Positions 50,101 to 61,870 of a stretch of 64,000 bases of DNA are shown piece after piece. The notes beneath the pieces were generated by a model. That model ran no database searches. It was given only the letters and a program-made list of their open reading frames with translations, and was not told where the DNA came from. The position numbers were made by a program, and so were the translations under genes. The stretch lies in NCBI RefSeq assembly GCF_014839805.1, contig NC_051138.1:12212983-12276982 (forward strand). Direction: 5' to 3'. The stretch is from Manduca sexta. Taxonomy: Eukaryota; Arthropoda; Insecta; Lepidoptera; Sphingidae. Position 1 is the first letter of the stretch. Each line of letters opens with the position of its first letter.

Positions 50101-52799
50101 TTTCCTATAACAATGTTTTAAGTGTTATGCGAGTATTATTGAGTTATTAAATGATTCATTAGCATTTGTATGCGCTCACAAGGCAACCGTGTATTGTTTC
50201 CTTGAAGGAAAGTGATGATGTAAAACATTGTGCATTGTGGATTTGATTCATAGTCAATATGTCACATGAGATGGAAGCTTGTTCGTAAAATAGTTTTTGT
50301 ATAGTTATAACATCTTTGAAAATGGAAAATTTTATTTAGTATTCGAGGAATAAATGGCATTACCAATGCAATGCAATCGAGAGTCGAGAATGAAGTATTT
50401 TGCGTAAAAACAAATATTTTTTTTATCCAACCTAGACTTGCCAGGATTACTTTGGACCGAACAAGAAATCATTTGCGCCACACTTTGATCAAAATCATGA
50501 TTGAAATTATATTCGTGTTTTATATTATATTTATTATTTAAATATTTTTTACCTCATTTAACCCAATCGTTCTAGTTAATCAAAGAATCCGTCATTCCAT
50601 ACAAAGATGTAAAAACACACAGCTCTATTTTTTTATAGTTTTTTTACCTGTAATGTTAGTCTTCCCGAGAAGACCTGAAGGGTGAAAATTTTCATCGTTA
50701 ATTTTTAATTCATTTTTATTTTTATTTTGTATATCGTTCAACACAATTTTATTGTCAAACCTGAAACTGGAAAGCGTTCGAACAAATATTATTGATATAA
50801 ATAAAACGTTTTGTGTTACTTTAAGTTGTATGTCTAAATTTCTGACTACGCTATAGATTTGAAAAAATAAATCTTAATATCTCCACCACAAGATGTACGA
50901 ACTTTATGCTTTAAATGAAACTAATTCTATAGTAAATGATTCATGATAAAATCGTATTCAAGAGGGTAGAACCTAAAAACTGAAAACAACGCCATCTATC
51001 TTTACAGAAATCACTATCACTTACATAGCTGCGGAGCGGGCGGTTGCGGCGCAGCGGCCGGCGCTATCGGTGCGACCGCTTGCGACTGCGTCACCACTGG
51101 TGGTTGAGTTATGGCGGCCAGTGCGGCCAGGTTCTGTACCGACACTGGCGCGAGTAACCCGCCGAGCTGTTCAGCCGCACCCACGCCTCCCACTCCCCCC
51201 ACGCCGCTCCCGCTCAGCCCTGCACCATTGAAACCTATATCCTGATAGTTAACACCTAGGGGGAAACGAAATAAAAAAACATGTAACAAACAAAAAAAAA
51301 ACAGGGCAAATAAAAAAGGATGGTATGGGTTTTTCTGAAAATTAACTGGGATGGAACATAATAATATATTGTCAAAAAATTAAAACCTAAAATAAGAGGG
51401 GGGAAAACAAAATATAGAACAACATAAAGGTTTAAACAAACATTGGAAATAGAAAAATTGGGTATACTACGAGGCGGTTCAAGAGATTTCTGTACATTTT
51501 CTGAGAAAATGTTATATTTTTCAAAGATTTTTCATATTAAACTTTAAATGTTCTTTACATATTTCTTTAAACACTTCAAATACAAATGTAAAATTTTATC
51601 TTGCAATTTTCCCATTTCTAACAAAATGTAACCAGGTCAGTGGTCCTGACCGTACTCTAAACGGACCTTGTAGTAATGTAGAGCCCTGTCCCTGCAACAG
51701 TTGCTGTTGCAGCCCGACGGCCTGCAGTTGCTGCAACAGTTGCAGCTGCGTGGCCGGCGACAGCGCCGCCTCGGACGCGAGGTACGCCGTCGGCGCCACT
51801 GGCGTCGTTAGCCCCCATAGACTCGCCTGCATCGCCTGCAGCTTCTTTTGCTCTTTCTCCTTTTGCGTGTCCGCGAATTTAACTACTAGTGGCGCCGAAC
51901 ACCCTTCCATTGTTTGACTGTGGTGTAGCGACTGTAAAGATTAATTAAAAACTTTTTCAATACATGCTACAAAGGACAACGTTTTTGAGGATATTTATGT
52001 ACCTAGAACTGTCAACCCTTACTAGGGCGGCCAGGTGGTCTAAGGGTTAAACCATTTCAGTAGTAGAGCAGGGCCGTGCTCAGCAGTGGGAAAGTATTAA
52101 ATACAGGCTTAGTATTTTTATAATAAATATACGTACGAGTTCAGTTCATCTACACCTTAAATTTTAGGTATCCATCGTGTTTATCTTTTCTGGACATTAG
52201 AAACATTGATGTTCCCATAACAGGCTGACATCTCATAAAATTACGTATCAAGTAGTCTAGTAACGAAATACCGACCGCTGTCTAGTGCCCAGGCAGCGAA
52301 CAATACGAGAAAATATGATGTACCTAATATAATACGTATATAAGATAATATATGACGAATATAAGATAATATGAATGAATTTATTTATCATTATCATATT
52401 AATTTGCCACACCTATTCTTTCTTTCTTTTTTTTTCTTTTTAATTCTCCACAAAAACCGTCTGAAATGTAACTCGACAACTCAACTTTGCAACTAAAATG
52501 AGTAATTGTTATTGGCTTTCAAATTATTGTTAAACAGTTATATATATGATTTGTTAAACAGCTGTTATTATTCTATAAAATAAAAAAAAAAATGTAGTCT
52601 CTATTATATCGTGTACCAACCTTAATGGCCGCGATGGCCGCTTGTTTAGAAACGAAAGTGACGAAAGCGCAGCCCTTGCTTTGGCCCTGTGCGTCGCGCA
52701 GCACCGTGCACTCCTCGATAGCCCCGTGGCCCGCGAACAGCGCTCGCACGTCATTCTCCGCTAGCTTCTTATTCAGCATACCGACGAATAGTTTCCGTT
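47113..52799 (-). CDS. bru2: CELF/Bruno-family RNA-binding protein, bru-2-like, last five coding exons
   Basis: CELF/Bruno proteins bind GU-rich RNA and control splicing, translation and decay. Visible exons: 52621-52799, 51667-51931, 51025-51255, 47660-47782 and 47113-47384, with phases 0, 1, 1, 1. The first encodes RRM2 ('[11 protein letters not shown]', 'GCAFVTF'). The next has the family link '[26 protein letters not shown]' followed by a Gln/Leu-rich stretch. The third and fourth form the divergent linker ('[13 protein letters not shown]', '[15 protein letters not shown]'). The last encodes RRM3 ('[16 protein letters not shown]', '[10 protein letters not shown]') and ends '[15 protein letters not shown]' then TAG. 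The linker text and the Trp made across the 51025/47782 junction resemble Drosophila Bru-2 more than Arrest or Bru-3; this paralogue call is from memory. RRM1 and the N-terminus must lie upstream, probably beyond 64000. Confidence 0.92.
47385..47659 (-). other. Intron between the last two Bruno exons
   Basis: 275-bp intron, donor GTATGT, acceptor TTTGCAG. Nothing else seen. Confidence 0.8.
47783..51024 (-). other. 3.2 kb Bruno intron
   Basis: Donor GTAAGT (51019-51024), acceptor GTTGCAG. AT-rich; no exon, RNA gene or recognisable transposon. Confidence 0.7.
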
Positions 52800-55700
52800 C
52801 TGTTGGCAAGGAGATGGATTCGGTTAGTGTATTCTTGGATAAACACATTATTCGTTTAATAAATTAAAATAAAATCACAACACGCGATGCAGTTCACGAG
52901 GTTTTTGATTCAACTATTATTAGCAGGTAGCATAAAATGTATAAAAACTTTCAATTTCCAGTGTAAACTTTATGGAAACTGATAATAGGTAGTTTACCGG
53001 TTATATCATAAAAAAATTACTGATACTTATAATATCATGTAATATTTATTAACAATTATTTTATTTTGTTCTTATTCCGAGTGAAAACGTCTAAGCGCTA
53101 ATAAATTATAAATCAACAGACGCTCAACCACTGAATCTCAAAATAAACCAGAAACAATATGCTGCCGACACCTCATACATACACATCAATACTCGCGCAA
53201 GGAAGCACGCTTCCTTTGTGATCCACCTTTGAAAATTTAAACGGTGGACTCCAACGCATCTCATTTACATAGGCCATTATTGCCGGAGACAAATGTATCG
53301 CACAACTCGAGTCGTCGTCAGAAATCCGTCGACAAAGATTCCTCGCATGCAGCGCCGACTCCGGGGGTTAAAAGCGAATTTACGACGCTCCGGCACGCCG
53401 CGAACACTCGTAAACCATTTCCGCATGCCTGCATACGGGTATTCGGTAAATCTTTGTATATTAAAATTGTAAAAGAGCACGCACGATTATATTTATCATG
53501 ATAGAAGCCATTGATTGATGAGCTATAAATTGGTTGTATTTGGGACCCTGAAACGTACGTTTAATGATATGTACCTATGTCATTTCTAAAGTATTGTATT
53601 CGGGTCAGATTTCCAAGGCTTTATTCCGGCCTAACTCCATTATAGTGTAGAACATCCGACATTCCGCTACGTATCGTCCTTGACATATACTATAATTTCA
53701 TACGAACTGCTGTTGAAATCTGACCGAAAATCTGTTGATAAAATATTAAATAAGCTTCAAGAGTGACCCGCCGGCGTAAACTCCGTCATATCATGGAATG
53801 GTATAAATTGTATGACGCGATGCATAAAACTCAACAAACATTTGAACATGACAACACACATTAAAATGTGCAAACACAGCTCGTTGATGAATTTATTTCG
53901 ACTTCAAAGCTCACAGTGCGAATACAATACAACGTCACGGTTGCCGCGCGAAATACAACATTCGGCTTTTCCAATCCCCGGCGGGCCCGAGCCCCGCCGA
54001 AATTGAAAAGGTACAGGCGCCCGTATGGCTACAAATATTTCATGCCCGCAAAATCAGCACGCTTGCACGGAGATTAGCATGAAAATGGCGCGAGAAAACG
54101 AGCCCGGATCCCGCGAAAAACTCACTCGGTGCGGGCGCGCGTACCCTAATTTCCAGCGCTTTGCTTTTATACACCGGGTGAATGTTTAAAATCGAGATGA
54201 ACATACGCGGAAACGTTTCGCGCACGTCATTTTCGATCGCAAATACCCGCGGCCATTGTGTCGTGTTTCTTTTGATCTTTAACACCGCGTGTTGAGACTT
54301 GAATCAAACTGGGGTGGACATTTAATTAATCGTAGGCATTCGTCATTTTATTACTGCATGAGACAATTTTGAGACTCGGCATATAATAATAGATAGTTAC
54401 AACTACGATTATCTACGTATTAAAGGTTTATATTAAGCGAGAATAACGTCGTTAACTCAATAGATTAGCGACTATATTTGCCAACTATATAAACAAGTCT
54501 CAAATTACATTATCATTCGCGGAATTTAAACGGCGCAACATAACAAGATACAAAACGGCTAACGCGTTGGAGCGCGGATGCAATACAAAACTATTGAAAT
54601 AAACATAGGGCCGGTGGACATTAACGAGTACTTACAATATTTAAACTGAATCCGCGCGGCTTAAGTACGGAGTAATCAGTTTAAATGCACGAGTAATTGT
54701 ATACTTAGAACAAATAAGGCTTTAAAATGTTAATGCTTTAAGTGCGCCATCGGGCTTGTAACGGCATCGTTCGTTAAACAATTTACATAACCTCCGGAAT
54801 GAGCCGCCGCGCCGTGCGCTTGCTGTCTGTAGGGGCTCGGGGTTAAAAAGGCCACTTTGCTTGAATCATAATACGTACTTCAGACAGCGAAACGGGCGTC
54901 TTAATTAGGCAAAGTTAGTTTATATAGTCGTCGTGAATTTTGAATATCTTTTTAAGTATATATTGTGTTCGTGAGGTATTCAAACTCTAAAGAAAGAAAT
55001 ATCCAACTTGAATGAGGAATCGAGAGAAACATTTCGCTCGCAGCTCCCTTGCGTTGTCACTAGACCGAGATGGCTAATCTCAGAGTAAAAATTATATCAC
55101 TAACAGGAACATGCAGCTAGTACAGTAGACAGAGATAAAACGTTTGTATTTTTTCCATAACAATAAACATTGGAATCACGAAACCACAATATGATTAAAA
55201 ATAAAACTTAGAATCGTGCGGTAATTCTCTATGACGGATGGTCGAATTCCTCGGGCTTATGAAACAAGGAATTGCTAATAAGTATCTGAAAGATTATGGT
55301 AGAGTCACATATACAGAGAATAAATGAAGAATTCTCTTTACCCGTCAAGTGTATATGGACAGTAAAGTTTTAGAGAGATAAAGCGATCATGCGGCCTAAA
55401 GACATGAAGAAATTATACGCTGCAGATCTACAGAGATGTAGATATTAGCTGCATATTCACTCTATCCTTTTGTTGTAGAGTGGTGAATATTCCTGGGGTA
55501 TTATCAATATTTTCTTAATTCATTGTGCATGCCGGTAGAGACCAGGTTGGCATTATTGTCACAGGATCTCTCTAAATAGCGCCTTTTCTATGAAGAAATA
55601 CCCCCTTTTGTGAAGTTAGTACGCATTACAGGACATTTCGTAATGAATTTACGTGTCAACGTTAGGTATATTCCCCCCGGAATCTATTGCAAAGTGAATA

Positions 55701-57460
55701 CAATCGCTGAGAACGTTCTAACGATTAACACACGTGTTTGTTTAATGAGTTTTTGAAATTGCTTTTTAAAAAGGTTTTAAGTGTTGTCGTGTTTCGTGAG
55801 CGTGCACTCGACCTTCGAGCGAAATGTATTCATTTAAAATGCACAGTGTATTCATTTAATTAGTGTTGTGAACGAACAAAACGCAACATTGTGTACATTT
55901 TGAATTAATAAATGTTCGTATATCCCATCGATTAAAAAACTTTTTACTGTGTTTTAGGAATTAATTATGTTATACAATGTAATAAAAAACTAAGGTAATA
56001 AATCAGTGACTAGTTAAGACATTGATTTTGTTTTCTTTTGTTAATGGTGCATAATATAGTGCGGATTAGATTGTAACACGCACGTAGCAATTACTATTTG
56101 AAATAAACAAATATTATATTAGTTAAATAAGCATACCAACATAATATTTATTTCTAGAAAAAAATATAAGAATTTATTATTGTATAATACAATAAATATT
56201 ACGTAAGATTAATGCACCTGCTTAATTAATAATGATACTATGCCGCGGCACTCATTTCCTACACGGCATAAAACAGCTCGTGTTATGCTGGCAACACAAA
56301 AAATCTCCGTCGTACATCATAAAGCGGAAGTGTTGCCAACCTAACAATATTTATTGTCAACTTGATTTAATACCAGACAATGCGTTATTTTGTATGCAAA
56401 CTAAGCATTGTTTCTAACGTATCAGAAATATAGGCAAAATTGTGTGAATAGAAAACATTTGTTTGTTTTTAAAGTTTATCGAATATTGTTGCTCATAAAT
56501 TTGTTTTATACATATGCAATAATGAATAATAATAATATTATTAATAATAAATAGCAGTTGCTAGGCATAGTGGTATTCTTGTAAGATAAATTAATAAACG
56601 TAAACAAATATCTACCTGCTATTTTTTATTCTTTGAATATAGTATGACGTTGAAAACCGTCAATATAAACATGCTTTTATAGAAAGACATTACAACTTTT
56701 CAACTCTCGAGTTGAAGAGAGAACTTCGAGAGAACGTACCTAACCGCCACCGAGGATCCCAAGCGACAACTCAGTCAAAGTCGCATCAAAGACAAGTTCG
56801 CAGTTCCATCATGCGGCGGCCATTGTGCGAAACTGTCACGCGCCGGTATCTCGCATCGTGACGCCGTAAATATCATCCTTCACGTCTCAGAGTGCGTATG
56901 CTTGTTACCTTTACGCGGCTAAGTGCGAGTTATGAGAGTGCGCGCGGTTATCTGACCGGTGTAGTGCTTCGGGGGGCGAGGGGGGGTCGTTAGGCCCCTA
57001 AATGAGATAAGCTGAGCGTTCGTATTAAACTTTTTCTGTCGGTACGGACTATTATGCTTTAAGGCTATATTTGACACTGATGATTTGACATGTTAGAGTA
57101 TAGTAACTAGTGGGTCATCTGATGATAAAATTACTACAATGTATCAGGAATTCGAGTATGTGTCTGTTTTAGAATGGAACGGTAGGAGCAAATTTTTGGG
57201 GTTTTGAAAGTGTCAAAATTATGGTGCACTCACTGGCCGCGTTAAATGCGACTCAAAGATATTTCACGAGGGATTTTTTATTATAGTTCGCTTAAGATAC
57301 TTTAGGACAATTTTATGTTTTAGTTGGCATATTGATTTTTAATATAGTGATTAGTAAAGCCGTTAGCAGATTAAAATTTATTGTAGAGTAAGGTGCGTAT
57401 CACGCCACTCTAACACCATCGGTCTGATGTTCTGATTTATTATAAATAATAAATAATAAT

Positions 57461-57767
57461 ATCAGCCCTGTATTATATACTGTCCCACTGTTGGGCACGG
57501 GCTTCCTCTACTACTGAGAGGGATTAGGCCTTAGTCCACCACGCTGGCCCAGTGCGGACTCCATACACCCTCGAAAATTCCTATAGAGAATTTCTCAGGT
57601 ATGCAGGTGTCCTCACGATGTTTTCCTTCACCATTAAAGCAAGCGATAATTCACAAAGAATACACACATATTTTTTTAGAAAAATCAGAGGTGTGTGCCC
57701 TTGGGATTTGAACCTGCGGACATTCGTCTCGGCAGTCCGTTCCACAACCAACTAGGCTATCGCCACT
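57461..57767 (-). mobile_element. tRNA-derived SINE, family A copy 3
   Basis: Same structure and orientation as 11402-11731, with an AAT-rich 3' tail (57440-57460) and intact B-box 'GGTTCAAATCC'. Confidence 0.85.
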
Positions 57768-60700
57768 TTATTATGTTAATACTTTATTATGTTAATCTGA
57801 AATAAATTGTGCCATATTTAGACGCACAATAACTTATGCATATGCAAATCCATGTTAAACGGCTGGTGGTTTAACCGGGCCCTCTAACAGTACTTTAATT
57901 CACAACTTTCACTTATGGTTGTAAGTGCCGTCAGTGCAATAGAAGGTGCGAATACAGGTCCGCCTCTCATTGTTATAATGATGGGTGTATTGTTCTGTAT
58001 GAAGTATTTTTTTAAGGATTATAACATAACATACCACTAGTATAAATGTAAAAGTTTGTAAATAAGTTTTATGCCATTAGATGTCGATTAGAAATCCACA
58101 CATAAACTATCTAATTATTATATTTGAATAATATTTTGGCAAAATATAATGTAGAATATAATGATCTCGGAATAGGAGGTTTTTTATCCCGAATAAATGC
58201 ATTGTGGGGTTTTTATTCGAGAAGTTGCACGCGAGAGCAGTAGCCAGCTAGACCCATTATAAATAAATTGTATTATTTTATTCAGTCATATTAATTTGAT
58301 ATGGGGGACAACGATCCCTAAAGCTTTCATCCAAATACGGCCCTGTACTAACAACGCACAGAAACGACACACTGACACACTCATTTACATTAGCGAGTTA
58401 TCGTGAAAACTGAACGTTAGAGATCATTACTGAGGGCGGTCGAAGCGTGAATTTGTATGCAAATGTCTTCTCACAATGACTATGCTAATGCATGAGTGTA
58501 GTTTACGAGGTCGCGACCTTGACTTAAATGAGATATCCGAACATTTTCTAGTGCTACGCCATGCGTGTGCTACGGCATAGCTACGTAGTAGAGTGGTGGG
58601 TAATGTCCGCCCACGCGACGTAGCGCGTAGCGGCGTAGCAGATGTAGAGATGGATTTAAGATAAACATTTTTTATGTGTTGAAGTATTTAAAATTATATT
58701 ACATCTGCTCGTTATCAGGGTTCTATATCTTTTGTAAACTAACGAATCCAAATTTATCGAAGAGAAACCACAAAATGAAGACGAAAAATAACCCAACCCA
58801 ATAAGCAAAGATACAAGAAACCATCCGTAAACGCAACGCCAAAGATATATCCGGAACAGACGCTGTATTTGCATCAACGAGCTAATGAGAAGTAATCCTA
58901 ATTACGTGAAAGCTCTCCCAGGCGCCAATCCGCACCGCCTCAGACACCGTAGCGGGGAAAACTAATTTTCACTTTATTAAGTTGTTGCCTGAAATTTGTC
59001 AAAAGTCGTTAACATCGCTTCGCGGCCTGTTTGCATCGTTTGTTTAATTTGTACACCTATTTTGGATCCTGTTTAAACTTTTCAATAGTGATAAAAATTA
59101 ACTATTTTTCGGATTTTATCGCGATTTTTAATATTTTACTTTTCTCCCGACTTTTTCAATAGTGGATATAATTGATTCACAAAACGGTTAATAAGGAAAA
59201 ACTATTTAAATTAATAAAATTCTTGACTCTGACGGTAAACTCTCCACGCAGCGGTAACTCTAGAAGTATGATAGTTTTAAAGGCATTGCTTATGATAGGA
59301 TACGTAAATTAGAATTTTTTTTTAAGGAAGCCACAGTTCACCTGCCATATTGCTCATAGTAATGAATCCATCCTGTGTAGTATATATAACATTTTGGGAG
59401 GGTATTTGCAATAAAAACACTTTTGACTGACCGAGGTTGTTGAGCAATGACGCTCACACTGGTCGGATGGTGATATCCTTATGAAAGTATTTCTGTTAAA
59501 TGAGTGGTGGATAATTTTATTTCAATCAAAATCGGTTCCTAACAATATAATAATAAAGACCCACATCAACAAACAACAAACTTATCCTGATGATCCCCTA
59601 TCTAAATCAGTTACGTCCCCAAAATCAGTCTTACAAAACTCCCCGACGCGTCCAACTTCAGCGGCGAATTATCCGGCTTGCTTGCACAAATTACATAACA
59701 AACACGGCGCAATCCGCGCGGCATTGTTTCTCGTTTGCCGCCGTTATTCTGGAGAGCTACGCGCTCCGCTCGTATTTATCTCGCGTACTTATTTGACGAG
59801 ACTTTATTATGTACGCTAGCTTTTCAGCGGATCTCGCGGCGTGCGGAATACACGCTGCGAATGTAGGGTTGGCGCGTCGGGTGAAAATTATTTTTCGATT
59901 CGTGGATATTTCAATGTGTTATATTATTTTAACGTCCGGGTGTATTAATGTACGTGAGGTACTTAGTACGGTTCACTAGTCAAAAGCCGGAATATAAATC
60001 AGATTTTAGATTCGATAAAAACGATTGAGTTGTTTTTAGAACGTATAAAAGTTTCGTGAATCGTGTGTGCCCTATTTAATTCTAGGTTAGCCATTAGCGT
60101 TAAACGGTGTTTATTCAAATATTTAATGGTCATTTTCATAGTTATGATAACATTGTGATATTATTTATTGATTCAAGTACGCATGGAAAAATTTTGGAGT
60201 CTTAAGAAGCATACTCTAAAATTACAGTACATACCGGATTATTTTTCAACACTTGGCCAAATGAAGTCATTTGTACTGACGTATACTTTTTTTAGACAAT
60301 GAACTATGAAGCATGAGTTGTACCACTGATCTTGATTTTACAATGCAGTCACGAAAATATTTATTCTATTGCTCATCGACAGCCCTGAGTAAAATCCTCA
60401 TTTCCTCAAAACTAGACGCGAGCTCGTTGACAACGAGTGGGAATGTTGTACGATTAATTTTAAATTGCATTGGCCCAATTACAAGACGTACGCTGTGTTG
60501 TGACGTCACAAATTAAATTTTAAATTACGAACGGACTGGGGGAGACTTTATTGCCTGCAGCCGGTAATGATATGCACTTTGAAAAGAGTCTTTATTTTTT
60601 TTTGACAATTTATTGAGACCTTAATTTACAATGGATTTATTATATATTCGCCGTTTCATTCGTTCGCGAGGAAAAATGTTTACTGTTTCAGAATTGGTAT

Positions 60701-61644
60701 GGAATAAAGAAACTACGTTCGAACGAACAAAGCTCGTCTCCACTGACGCGGAAACCCCTTCAAAACGCAAATGTAAGTTCGCTCGAGATGAAATGTTTCA
60801 AATTAAGACCGTTCGAGTAGATGTCGAATTACATGCCGCTTTCGACGTAGATGTTTGTCGCGATGATTACATTGTGTCTGTTCAATCGGTCGTAGGAGAT
60901 ACGACTTGGCGGCGTGACGGCAACCGACAGATGACGGCCGAGCGATAGCTATGACGTCTTCGAATTGGGACATAATTTCCTATCACTGCTATTGTTACGA
61001 ATTCGATAGGAGACAAAAGAGAGGCGGAGAAGTGAAATTTTTAAGAAAAGTATTTTTTATTACTTTGGGTATGTTTGAAAGTGGAATTATCTGAGGTCGT
61101 TGCCAAGGCATCTTTCTACAATAATGTATACTAATAGAGAACGTATGTACGTGAATGACATAACTTAGCAATAATTCTGTCGTTTTTTTATAGGATATGT
61201 TATTCCCATACTATTTTCTTCCTATTGTCATTAACGACAGTAAAAAGGCGTTCTGGCTAACGCTCCTGATAATAAACTTGACATTCACAGAAAAGAATAT
61301 TTCTCATAATGTAGATTACAATTATTAAAAGTAGTTTATATTCAATTTTTTTCTCTATTAAGCCACAAAATCAACTTTTTCAGCAGTTCTACGCCCGATT
61401 TTTTGTATTTATGCAATTTGCTGTTAAAAACACCAGCGAAACCGTTTGTAAAGTTGATAAGAAATGCTAATAATCCAGTTTACTTCGAGCGTCGCTCACA
61501 ATTTTCATTTCCACGTGGATGGGGCGTCCATATTGAATAAATTTGATATTCGCCATAATATCGTATTCACGAGGGTGAATTATAAAGCTATCGATATAGA
61601 TGATAACATTTGTTTATGAAACAACCGCATATGCGGGAACAAGG

Positions 61645-61870
61645 ACAAGAGGAGGCTCCAGGAAGAAATGCACACACACCATCACGCATTTTATCCTCGA
61701 AGGGGTATGCAGAGGAGCAACCAGGGCACCCACTTTTCGCCAAGTGTGTTCCGTCCCATGATGTGATAGGGGGCGAGCCTATCACCATATCGGGCACAAA
61801 TCCAGACTCCGGGCTGATACTGAGCAGAAAAACTCAATTATCACTTTGCCCGACCCGGGATTCGAAGAAA
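61645..61870 (-). mobile_element. tRNA-derived SINE
   Basis: On the minus strand: B-box region 'GAATCCCGGGTCGGGC', body 'GTGCCCGATATGGTGATAGG', then 'GGTGCCCTGGTTGCTCCTC' and a GT-rich tail. The body shares text with 3850-3968 and its end with 8671-8858. Confidence 0.7.

Noticed and set aside
60631..60948. 105-codon plus-strand frame
   Set aside because: No domain, no splice context, no homologue recognised; likely chance in a GC-rich block.
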